DNA of 64,000 nucleotides from Pleomorphochaeta sp963664495 (lineage in GTDB: Bacteria > Spirochaetota > Spirochaetia > Sphaerochaetales > Sphaerochaetaceae): the NCBI GenBank assembly GCA_965140795.1, contig OZ223470.1, forward strand, positions 2,604,001 to 2,668,000, in the 5' to 3' direction. Below, piece by piece: positions 1 through 6,883 of the stretch (the first letter of the stretch is position 1; every line of letters starts with the position of its first letter). A program made the position numbers and the translations under genes. A model generated the notes under the pieces. The model did not search any database and was not told where the DNA came from. It saw only the letters and a program-made list of their open reading frames with translations.

Positions 1-596
1 TATGTGTTTTGATGATCTTCAAGAAGGTTTGTAAATATTGCTATTTGTGTTTGTGGAAATTCATTTTTCATGTATAAGAAAGTATCTCTTAATTGCCATG
101 ATGAAAATTCACATATAAGGAAATCTATTGTGTTTTCTGATTTTTCTAAGTATGAAGCAATTTCGAATGCGCTAATTCCCATATTTCCAACTAATTTTGC
201 GTTGTATCCTGATTTTTTTAAAACATGGTAAATTGCATGAGAAGTAGTTGTTTTGCCCTTTGTTCCTGTTATTCCAATTATTTTAGTTTTATCTAGATTA
301 AAATTGTCAAATAAATAAGCAAAATCTGTTGCAATATGCTTTGCATACTGTAAAAATTTATTGCTTGGAAGAATTCCTGGATTTTTTATAACCAAATCAG
401 CCCATAAAAAATCTTCAATTTGATGTTCTCCTAGTCGAAATTTTGCTCCTAATTCTTTTAAAACTTTTAAAGCTTTTTCAAAAGAATTTTCATTTTTTAT
501 GTCTGATACTAAAACTTGATGGTTATGTTCTAGAAAATATTTAGCAGCTGTAAATCCACCACCGTTTACACCTAATCCAAATATTAATACCTTCAT
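1..596 (-). CDS. murD: UDP-N-acetylmuramoylalanine--D-glutamate ligase, 5' part (truncated by window edge)
   Basis: This is the N-terminal 198 codons of a Mur ligase; the rest lies before base 1. MurD adds D-glutamate to UDP-MurNAc-L-Ala in the cytoplasm during peptidoglycan precursor synthesis. The translation begins MKVLIFGLGVNGGG, a Rossmann-like start typical of MurD. It has the ATP-binding loop GTKGKTTT at about residues 111-118 and the Mur motif NLLEDH near the cut end, followed by N rather than the usual L-D. The start is ATG at 594-596, preceded on the minus strand by a purine-rich GGGAGAG. MurD is preferred over MurC, MurE or MurF because of the early GTKGKTT position and the short N-terminal domain. 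No neighbour on its strand is visible. Family assignment is firm; the exact member is likely. Confidence 0.85.
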   Translation of the reverse strand, partial: MKVLIFGLGVNGGGFTAAKYFLEHNHQVLVSDIKNENSFEKALKVLKELGAKFRLGEHQIEDFLWADLVIKNPGILPSNKFLQYAKHIATDFAYLFDNFNLDKTKIIGITGTKGKTTTSHAIYHVLKKSGYNAKLVGNMGISAFEIASYLEKSENTIDFLICEFSSWQLRDTFLYMKNEFPQTQIAIFTNLLEDHQNT

Positions 597-893
597 TTAT
601 CTCTCCCCAGCTTATAGATGTATTATATACTCTTTTATAAATTATTAACAATATTGAACAATAAAAAGATACATTTAATTATAATTAATTCAAAGTTTAA
701 AAAACTCATATAATTTTATAGTTTTAACCTTGAAAAATAGTTATAAAATCAATATTCTAATAGAGGTTTGCTCAAAAATAGGTTGATTGACATTATCTCA
801 TATTTATTGCAAACTTATAATGAATAATTATTAAATTACTTCGGGTCACGTTGTGACAATATAACCGAAAAATCATATTTAAGGAGCTTTACA
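597..893 (+). promoter_or_regulatory. Intergenic region with a two-stem leader element before the bS22-like gene
   Basis: This 297-base AT-rich divergent gap separates murD from the ribosomal-protein operon. I see no ORF. A TATAAT hexamer at 816-821 could be a -10, but no -35 lies at good spacing (TTGACA at 787-792 is 23 bases away). At 840-869 two nested stems can form: TTCGG (840-844) with CCGAA (865-869), and GTCAC (845-849) with GTGAC (853-857) around a GTT loop. This lies just before the SD (AAGGAG at 881-886), so it may be a 5' UTR structure. Function is inference. Confidence 0.4.
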
Positions 894-983
894 GTGCCTT
901 GTGGAAGAAAAAGAAAAAAGCATAAGATTGCAACTCACAAGAGAAAGAAAAAACTAAGAAAGAATAGACATAAAAATAAGTAA
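894..983 (+). CDS. Tiny basic COX24/mS38-type ribosomal protein (bS22-like), 29 aa
   Basis: A 29-residue protein, MPCGRKRKKHKIATHKRKKK followed by LRKNRHKNK, starts at GTG 894 after AAGGAG at 881-886. It is almost entirely Lys, Arg and His. The pattern fits the AURKAIP1/COX24 domain, seen in mitochondrial mS38 and in the small bacterial protein bS22 of the 30S subunit. Very similar 29-mers occur in treponemes. It sits directly upstream of rpsF, as expected for a ribosomal component. It is shorter than usual gene-finding cut-offs and easily missed. A chance basic ORF is unlikely given the SD and the domain-like pattern. That it binds the 30S decoding region is inference from the family. Confidence 0.8.
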   Translation: MPCGRKRKKHKIATHKRKKKLRKNRHKNK

Positions 984-1030
984 TTCTTAGGCAATTTTGC
1001 TTTTGCTGCTTAAAGCAGTACCTGGCTACT

Positions 1031-1059
1031 AACCGTCGGTTATTCTTCCGGCGGTTTTC
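1031..1059 (+). terminator. Rho-independent terminator or attenuator hairpin between bS22-like gene and rpsF
   Basis: A 9-bp GC-rich stem, AACCGTCGG (1031-1039) with CCGGCGGTT (1048-1056), has one G-U pair and an 8-base loop and is followed by a short TTTT. It lies 48 bases after the 29-aa gene, so it may end that transcript or attenuate read-through into rpsF. A second perfect 8-bp hairpin (TGTGTTTG at 1080-1087 with CAAACACA at 1093-1100) follows immediately. Confidence 0.55.
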
Positions 1060-1120
1060 TAGCGAACAGTGTCAGTTGATGTGTTTGATTGGCAAACACA
1101 CGCTTTATAATATTATAAAT

Positions 1121-1178
1121 GGATTATAAAGAAGCCTCTTTATCCACTATTGTGGATCTGATGTCCGTAAGGAGGACG
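1121..1178 (+). promoter_or_regulatory. Candidate S6:S18-type leader of the rpsF operon
   Basis: Two overlapping hairpins precede the rpsF SD. Hairpin A pairs ATAAAG (1126-1131) with CTTTAT (1138-1143), extended by GG/CC (1121-1122 with 1144-1145). Hairpin B pairs ATCCAC (1142-1147) with GTGGAT (1152-1157). They share bases 1142-1145 and are mutually exclusive. A TCCG sits at about 1164-1167, just before AAGGAGG. A CCG-bearing leader bound by the bS6:bS18 complex is known upstream of rpsF in many phyla, so autoregulation is plausible. The match to that motif is my inference. Confidence 0.45.
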
Positions 1179-1179
1179 C

Positions 1180-1461
1180 ATGAGAAATTATGAGTTCACA
1201 GTAATCTTCAAAGCAAATGAAGAAGATACTCAAGCTGGTCTTAACCAAGTTTCCAGTTTATTTGAGGAAGCTGGTGTTGAAATCACTAAGCAAGAAGACT
1301 TGGGCGTTAAATTATTCGCCTATGAAATGAAGAAACAAGACAAAGGTCACTATTATTACTATGAATTATCTGCAGACCCTTCAACTATTGTTTCTTTTGA
1401 GAAAAAGTTCTTATTAAATAACTCAATTGTTAAGTTCTTATTTGTAAAGAAAGAAAAATAA
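1180..1461 (+). CDS. rpsF: 30S ribosomal protein bS6
   Basis: This 93-residue protein is a component of the 30S platform, where it binds 16S rRNA together with bS18. The sequence MRNYEFTVIFKANEEDTQAG and the later motif KLFAYEMKKQDKGHYYYYEL match the bS6 fold, and the length is normal. It starts at ATG 1180 after a strong AAGGAGG at 1169-1175. ssb follows after 29 bases and rpsR after that, the classical rpsF-ssb-rpsR order, so the three are probably co-transcribed. The structured leader immediately upstream suggests autogenous control by S6:S18, which is inference. Nothing unusual in the protein. Confidence 0.97.
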   Translation: MRNYEFTVIFKANEEDTQAGLNQVSSLFEEAGVEITKQEDLGVKLFAYEMKKQDKGHYYYYELSADPSTIVSFEKKFLLNNSIVKFLFVKKEK

Positions 1462-1490
1462 GTTTAATTAATTGAAAATGGAGATGGTAT

Positions 1491-2048
1491 ATGGCTACTG
1501 ATTTAAATATTGTTGCGTTAGTTGGTAGACTAACTCGCCCTTGTGAAATGCGTTATACAAATACAGGATTTGCTATTTGTTCTTTTACTCTTGCAGTTAA
1601 CAGAAGAAAGAAATCTCAAGATGGCTCTTGGAATGATAGCGTAAGCTTTTTTGACTGTTCATATTTTGGAAAAGCTGCTGAAGGGGTTAGTCAATATCTT
1701 ACAAAAGGTCAACAAGTTTCAGTCCAAGGATATTTGGACCAACAAACTTGGGAGACTAATGGACAAAAAAGAAGTAAAGTTGTAGTCATTGTAAATTCTT
1801 TGAGTTTGTTGGGAAGTAGTTCTAATAATAATAATAACCGACAAGCTTATGTGAATAATGGAAATCAAAATCAAGGCTATAATGGTCAAAATTCTCAAAG
1901 CTATAATAACAAAGGAAATCAACAGTTTGGAAATACTGGTAACAGTTATTCAAACAATACGAACAGTAATAATAATATGAATGATTCAGTAGATGATTTT
2001 CCAATGAATGGCGGACCAGAAGATTTTGCCGATGATATTCCATTTTAA
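1491..2048 (+). CDS. ssb: Single-stranded DNA-binding protein
   Basis: This 185-residue SSB coats single-stranded DNA in replication and repair. The N-terminal OB fold runs from about residue 5 to 107 (NIVALVGRLTRPCEMRYT, later VSFFDCSYFGKAAE and QGYLDQQTWE). It is followed by a roughly 55-residue linker very rich in Asn, Gln, Gly and Ser, and by the acidic tip DDFADDIPF that recruits partner proteins. ATG 1491 follows a GGAGATGG-like SD. The gene lies between rpsF and rpsR, the standard bacterial context. The Asn bias in the linker reflects the AT-rich genome. Long minus-strand ORFs over the linker are shadows of this low-complexity stretch. Confidence 0.97.
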   Translation: MATDLNIVALVGRLTRPCEMRYTNTGFAICSFTLAVNRRKKSQDGSWNDSVSFFDCSYFGKAAEGVSQYLTKGQQVSVQGYLDQQTWETNGQKRSKVVVIVNSLSLLGSSSNNNNNRQAYVNNGNQNQGYNGQNSQSYNNKGNQQFGNTGNSYSNNTNSNNNMNDSVDDFPMNGGPEDFADDIPF

Positions 2049-2068
2049 GATCTAAGGAGAAACGAATA

Positions 2069-2350
2069 ATGCGCGAAAAAAATGACGCTAAAGACGAAAA
2101 GAAAGACAGTAAAGCACCTAGAAAAAATACAGGTCGCCGTGGCGGTTTTAGAAAAAAGGTTTGTAGATTCTGTGCTAACGAAAGTGCACCTGATTATAAG
2201 AATCCTGATCAGTTAAAGAGATATACAACAGAAAGAGGTAAAATTCTTCCTGCACGTATTACTGGTAACTGTGCAAAACACCAAAGAGCTGTTACTGCTG
2301 AGATTAAAAAGGCTCGTATCTTAGGATACTTACCTTTCGAGAAAAAATAA
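2069..2350 (+). CDS. rpsR: 30S ribosomal protein bS18
   Basis: This 93-residue bS18 partners bS6 on the 30S platform. The core FRKKVCRFCANES followed by DYKNPDQLKRYTTERGKILPARITG and the ending KHQRAVTAEIKKARILGYLP is diagnostic. The N-terminus (about 28 residues) is a charged, disordered extension. A CxxC pair, CRFC, is present, as in zinc-type bS18 paralogues. The ATG at 2069 follows AAGGAGAA. It is third in the rpsF-ssb-rpsR unit, 20 bases after ssb. Identification is secure. Confidence 0.97.
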   Translation: MREKNDAKDEKKDSKAPRKNTGRRGGFRKKVCRFCANESAPDYKNPDQLKRYTTERGKILPARITGNCAKHQRAVTAEIKKARILGYLPFEKK

Positions 2351-2360
2351 TAGGTTTTGT

Positions 2361-3314
2361 ATGGTTTTAATAGATCGAAGAAATAATTCAATATATTTTG
2401 CATTAGTAATGAGTGCGGTATTTTATGTTGTTGGGTTTACTTCGTTTTTATTAGTGCTACCTTTATTATTTTATTATTCTCGTAGTAGAGAGAGAGCTAA
2501 AACTTTATTGGCTTTACTATGTTTATTAGTATTTGTTCTTATAATGGAAATTTTTCCAGTAAGAAATCAGTTCGCTGATAAAAGTGTAATGGGTATGCTC
2601 TCTATTGGGTTGTTCTTACCGATAGTTCTTATAGGAAGTTCAATCGTTTGGGTCCTTTTAGATGGTTATAGATTGTTATATCGATATATAGCCAGCTCAT
2701 TGGTTGTTGCCCTTGTAATGGTAATAGTAGGTATTTGGTTCAAATCGAATTCGGAAATGGCTTTGGCTGTTGATAAAGCTATAGTTGATGCCTTGAATGC
2801 CTTTTTGAATCAGGAATCACAACAAACATCTCTTTTATTAGGTGTTCCTACTCAAGAGTTGTTTTCAACTTTAAGAGTTGTTGTTTTTTCAATGTTATTA
2901 CCTTTGGGTGCTGGTATATTTGGCTTTAATGCTTTCTTTGCACTTTCTACTCCAAAGTATTTTGGGGATGAGAGTTTTGATGAAAGAGTAAAAAATTGGA
3001 AACTACCGGAAGGTTTTATGTGGGCCTTCTTAGCAAGTTTAATAGTATTGCTATTAGGAGTATTTATTGATTATTCATTGAGTATTTCTTTAATTGTGAT
3101 AAACTTATTATTATATTTGGCATTATTGTTTTCAATTCAAGCATTAGCAATTTTCTTGTATAAGAGAAGAGCTAAAGGATATCATACTAGAGCAGCTAGA
3201 GTTTTTGGACTTACATTGTTCTTAGTTATACTATTTCAAGGTTTGAACATAGTTGCTGTCGTCGGACTACCAATATTTGGTGTTACGGAGACATGGTTTA
3301 CATATAGAAAGTAA
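2361..3314 (+). CDS. Polytopic membrane protein, DUF2232/YybS-like
   Basis: This 317-residue integral membrane protein has about seven to eight hydrophobic segments: near residues 12-35, 45-62, 75-98, 105-125, 165-195, 215-238, 240-268 and 280-305. It lies between rpsR and rplI, where many bacteria carry a YybS/DUF2232 membrane protein of unknown function; position and topology support that assignment more than any motif I can see. The first ATG at 2361 lies only 10 bases after the rpsR stop and lacks a good SD, so translation may be coupled to rpsR. The stop at 3314 precedes the rplI ATG by 19 bases. No catalytic residues are evident. Confidence 0.7.
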   Translation: MVLIDRRNNSIYFALVMSAVFYVVGFTSFLLVLPLLFYYSRSRERAKTLLALLCLLVFVLIMEIFPVRNQFADKSVMGMLSIGLFLPIVLIGSSIVWVLLDGYRLLYRYIASSLVVALVMVIVGIWFKSNSEMALAVDKAIVDALNAFLNQESQQTSLLLGVPTQELFSTLRVVVFSMLLPLGAGIFGFNAFFALSTPKYFGDESFDERVKNWKLPEGFMWAFLASLIVLLLGVFIDYSLSISLIVINLLLYLALLFSIQALAIFLYKRRAKGYHTRAARVFGLTLFLVILFQGLNIVAVVGLPIFGVTETWFTYRK

Positions 3315-3333
3315 GAGAGAAGGAGTTTTCAAT

Positions 3334-3936
3334 ATGAAGATTATTCTTAATCAGGATGTTATAAACCTCGGTGAAGAGGGTGATGTAGTAGTAGTAAAAG
3401 ATGGTTATGCTCGTAACTATTTATTACCACAAGGATTTGCAGTAGTTTACAATAAAACTAATATGTCTATTGTAAATAGTCGTGCAAAAGCAATTGAAGC
3501 AAGAAAAGCTGAAAAAAGACAAGCTTCTGCTAGCTTAAAAGACAAATTAGATGATTTAACTTTAAATTTAGTTGTTTCAGCTGGTGATACAGGTAAATTA
3601 TTTGGTAGTGTTTCTTCTGCAACAGTTCAAGAAGCTTTATCAAAAGAAGGTATCGAAATTGAAAGAAAGAAAATTGATGTACCTTCAAACATGATCAAAA
3701 TGGTTGGTAACTATACTGTTCGTGTTCACCTATATGAAAAAGACTATGCTACTATTAAACTTGTTGTAGAAAGTGAAGCTCAAATCAAAGCTCGTGAAGC
3801 AGAAGAAAAGAAAGCTGCTGAAAAAGCTGCAAAAGAAGCTGAAAAGAAAGCTGCTGAAGAAGCTGCTGAAGAAGCTGCTGCTGCTGCAAAAGAAGTTGCT
3901 AGTGAAGAAGAAAAAGAAGCTCCTGTAACTGAATAA
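3334..3936 (+). CDS. rplI: 50S ribosomal protein bL9 with long charged C-terminal tail
   Basis: bL9 binds 23S rRNA near the L1 stalk. The start is placed at ATG 3334 (MKIILNQDVINLGEEGDVV) after AAGGAG at 3320-3325; an upstream in-frame start would overlap the previous gene. The N-domain motif VKDGYARNYLLPQGFA is clear, with the connecting helix and C-domain running to about residue 148. The protein is 200 residues, about 50 longer than usual. The extra part, from about residue 149, is built of Ala, Glu and Lys repeats and should be a highly charged helix. dnaB follows after 22 bases, the usual rplI-dnaB order. Confidence 0.95.
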   Translation: MKIILNQDVINLGEEGDVVVVKDGYARNYLLPQGFAVVYNKTNMSIVNSRAKAIEARKAEKRQASASLKDKLDDLTLNLVVSAGDTGKLFGSVSSATVQEALSKEGIEIERKKIDVPSNMIKMVGNYTVRVHLYEKDYATIKLVVESEAQIKAREAEEKKAAEKAAKEAEKKAAEEAAEEAAAAAKEVASEEEKEAPVTE

Positions 3937-3958
3937 AGATATTAGGAGTTAATATAAT

Positions 3959-5296
3959 ATGGCATCGTTTGATAACAATACTCGTATTTTGCCCAATGAT
4001 GAAGCTGCTGAAAAAGCAATTCTAGGTTCAATACTGTTAGATAATTCAATTATTAATGAATTATCTACTATACTTGAGCCAAGAGATTTCTTCAAAACAG
4101 GACATCAAGAGTTGTTCCAGACGATGCTTGATTATTTTAATGAGAATTCAAGTAGTCGAATTGATTTAATTACTTTAGTAGATAGCTTGAATAAAAAAAA
4201 CAAATTAGAGATATGTGGAGGGCTTCCATATATTTCAAGCCTCACTAATGAGGCTCCTTCCTCCTCTACTGCATTAATCTATGCAAACATGATAAAGAAA
4301 TTATCAATGCGTAGACGTTTGATTACTGTTGCTACAGTATTAAAAGATGATGCATATGATTTAACTCAAGATATATCAACAACAATTGATAATGGTGAAA
4401 ATTCTTTATCAACCTTAGCCGCTAAGGGTAATGTAGCAGGGGAATATTATAGTGCTACTAAATTATTATTAGAGACAATTAATAATATTGAAAGAAGAAC
4501 CAGCGAAGATGGTTTTACTGGATATAGTACAGGCTTTAATGATTTAGATAAGCGTTTGTCTGGTGGTTTTAAAGAGCAAGATTACGTAATTATTGGTGCT
4601 AGACCTTCTATAGGTAAAACAGCTTTTGCATTAACAGTTGCACTTAATATGTTGACTATGAATAATTACAGAGTCGGATTCTTATCATTAGAAATGAAGG
4701 CTACAGATTTGTTAGAAAGAGCTTTAACTGGTATTAGTAGGGTTGATTTCTCTCATATCAGAAATGGTTTATTAACTGAATCTGAATTGTCACAAATCTT
4801 TGATGCTTGTGATAACCTTTCAAAAAGGAAGTTCTTTATTCAAGATACTCCTAATATGCAATTAAGTGATATTCGATCTCAAGCAAGAAAAATGAAGAGA
4901 GAGGATGATATTCAAATTTTGTTTATTGACTATATTGGGTTAATTCAAAATACAGATAATACAGTTCCTCGTCATGAACAAATTGCTAATATTTCCCGTA
5001 CTTTGAAACAATTAACTCGTGAATTAAATATACCAATAGTTGTTTTATCTCAGGTTGGAAGACAAACTGATGGACAACTCCCTAGATTGGCTGATTTAAG
5101 AGAATCAGGTTCTATTGAACAAGATGCTGATATTGTTATTCTATTGCATAGAAATAATACGGAAGAAACAATCATTCAAAAAACAGAGGTCTTAGTTGCA
5201 AAAAACCGTAATGGTGAAACAGGTAAGATTAATTTGGGATTCCATAGAAACATTGTAAGATTTGAAGAATTATCAAATGACTATAATTCAAATTAA
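3959..5296 (+). CDS. dnaB: Replicative DNA helicase DnaB
   Basis: This 445-residue hexameric helicase unwinds DNA ahead of the replisome. The N-terminal DnaG-interacting domain spans about residues 12-115 (LPNDEAAEKAILGSILLD), followed by a linker and the RecA-like domain with Walker A GARPSIGKT (213-221), then FLSLEM, Walker B ILFIDYIGL and the C-terminal ADLRESGSIEQDAD motif. No intein is present. The ATG at 3959 follows TAGGAG. It is the last gene of the rpsF-ssb-rpsR-rplI-dnaB unit and is followed by a strong hairpin shared with the convergent gene. Confidence 0.98.
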   Translation: MASFDNNTRILPNDEAAEKAILGSILLDNSIINELSTILEPRDFFKTGHQELFQTMLDYFNENSSSRIDLITLVDSLNKKNKLEICGGLPYISSLTNEAPSSSTALIYANMIKKLSMRRRLITVATVLKDDAYDLTQDISTTIDNGENSLSTLAAKGNVAGEYYSATKLLLETINNIERRTSEDGFTGYSTGFNDLDKRLSGGFKEQDYVIIGARPSIGKTAFALTVALNMLTMNNYRVGFLSLEMKATDLLERALTGISRVDFSHIRNGLLTESELSQIFDACDNLSKRKFFIQDTPNMQLSDIRSQARKMKREDDIQILFIDYIGLIQNTDNTVPRHEQIANISRTLKQLTRELNIPIVVLSQVGRQTDGQLPRLADLRESGSIEQDADIVILLHRNNTEETIIQKTEVLVAKNRNGETGKINLGFHRNIVRFEELSNDYNSN

Positions 5297-5299
5297 AAA

Positions 5300-5332
5300 A
5301 ACACCAAAATAATAATTAATTATTTTGGTGTT
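5300..5332. terminator. Bidirectional terminator between dnaB and the radical SAM gene
   Basis: A perfect 14-bp stem runs from 5300-5313 to 5319-5332 (AACACCAAAATAAT and its complement) around a short AATTA loop. A-rich sequence on the left gives a T tract for the minus-strand gene, and T-rich sequence follows on the right for dnaB. It lies between convergent genes and can serve both. Confidence 0.85.
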
Positions 5333-5352
5333 ATAAGTTTTTGGTTCTAAAT

Positions 5353-6750
5353 TTATTTAGCCATTTTTTTTTCGGCTAATCTTTCTTCCCAAAGTCTATC
5401 TGCAGTTGGGGCCCATTCTTTAGCATAATCAATTGTTTTACTAACAAGATGTTCTGCCTTTTCTGGAGCTTCAAGATCTGTTGATACAGCATTTGCTTCT
5501 TTAACCATATTAGGTAAATAAGATGGATTTTCAAGCATAGGGCAAGGTCTAAACATATTTTTATTAAATGGTTGATGTTGTCTATACTGCATGAATAAAG
5601 GTTGCTGTAGTGCTTCTAATAAAGTATTCTCATGAATGTTTGCTGTGGAGTAGTGGATAAATACACATGGCTCTACATCTCCATTAGGATTGATGTGTAA
5701 GAAGTGTTTACCTCCTGCAATACAACCACCAACATATTCTCCATCATTTTGGAAGTCTAACATGAGAAGCAAATTATCATTATTTTCTTTTCTTTTTTGT
5801 CTAAGATTCTTAAGCATAAATTCTCTTTGTTCTGGTGTTGGAATTAATTCTTTTCCAGTATTTTGTCCAACAGGCATAAAATGGAAATACCAAGCCCATA
5901 AACAACCTTTATCGACTAAAAGTTTTAAAAATTCATCGCTAATAACTGTTTCACAGTTTTGTTTAGTCCAACAAACAGAAGTACCAAATGGAAGTTTATA
6001 TTTCTTTAATAAATCCATAGCTGTCATTACTTTATCAAAACAACCATCTCCACGTCTAAAGTCGTTTTCTTCTTTAAAACCTTCAAGTGATATGCCTAAG
6101 ATAATATTTTTACAATTAAGCATATCTTGACAGAATTTATCATCAACCAAAGTCCCATTAGTGAAGCAATGGAAAACACAATCAGAATGTTTTAATGCAA
6201 GTTTTACAATATCATCTTTTCTTACTAGAGGTTCTCCACCAGTAAGTAAATAAAAATGAGTTCCAAGTTCCTTACCTTGAGTTACGATTGAATCCATATC
6301 CTCATATGAAAGATTATGTTTTGGTCCATATTCTCCTGACCAACAACCTTTACAATGCATATTACATGCACTAGTTGGATCAAATAGGATTGTCCAAGGG
6401 ACATTACAATCATATTTTTCACTTGTTTCTCTAACAGTATTAAGTCCTCTATATCCACTTTCATATGCAAGATTTAACATTAAAGTTTTAATGATTTTTG
6501 GATCTACATCATGAAAAATTTTTTTTGCATATCTCATCCATTTTGAGTTTGGATCTTCTGTGAATTTAGCCATATTTTCAAAAGCATTAGTTCCTGATTT
6601 TTCTTTATCTTTATCAGTTGGTTTAAAGTATTTTTTTAATAAATTTATTATATCATTTATGCCCTGTTCTTGATTTTTTATTGCATGATTAATTGCAATA
6701 TCCAAACCAGCCCCAATTGCAGTTCTAGCTGCTTTGTGTGAAATACTCAT
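5353..6750 (-). CDS. Radical SAM/SPASM-like protein of unknown function
   Basis: This 465-residue radical SAM enzyme has a CxxxCxxC cluster at C129, C133 and C136 (SACNMHCKGC) that binds a 4Fe-4S cluster. The GGEPL motif follows, then a C-terminal SPASM-like region with GGCIAGG, PCVFIHYS and FRPCPML, suggesting an auxiliary cluster. An approximately 110-residue helical N-terminal domain precedes the core. Homologues of this architecture occur in many anaerobes without a proven reaction, although some are labelled heme or cofactor maturases. ATG 6750 is chosen because GGAGG at 6756-6760 stands 5 bases upstream; an upstream GTG would overlap the SD. It is monocistronic, so context gives no substrate clue. 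Confidence 0.85.
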   Translation of the reverse strand: MSISHKAARTAIGAGLDIAINHAIKNQEQGINDIINLLKKYFKPTDKDKEKSGTNAFENMAKFTEDPNSKWMRYAKKIFHDVDPKIIKTLMLNLAYESGYRGLNTVRETSEKYDCNVPWTILFDPTSACNMHCKGCWSGEYGPKHNLSYEDMDSIVTQGKELGTHFYLLTGGEPLVRKDDIVKLALKHSDCVFHCFTNGTLVDDKFCQDMLNCKNIILGISLEGFKEENDFRRGDGCFDKVMTAMDLLKKYKLPFGTSVCWTKQNCETVISDEFLKLLVDKGCLWAWYFHFMPVGQNTGKELIPTPEQREFMLKNLRQKRKENNDNLLLMLDFQNDGEYVGGCIAGGKHFLHINPNGDVEPCVFIHYSTANIHENTLLEALQQPLFMQYRQHQPFNKNMFRPCPMLENPSYLPNMVKEANAVSTDLEAPEKAEHLVSKTIDYAKEWAPTADRLWEERLAEKKMAK

Positions 6751-6883
6751 AAACACCTCCGTATTTATATATTGTATTATCAGTATTCTTATTCATAAAG
6801 GGGCAAAAACTTGAAAACGTCAAAAATTACCACACTTTTATGATATTGGGGTATAAAAATATTAAAAACTTGATAACATTTTT

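Noticed and set aside
787..821. TTGACA...TATAAT as a consensus promoter
   Set aside because: The spacing is 23 bases, too long for a standard sigma-70 promoter.
1719..2043. Minus-strand ORFs opposite ssb
   Set aside because: They arise from the Asn-rich repeat codons of the ssb linker on the other strand and carry low-complexity Tyr/Ser/Ile text.
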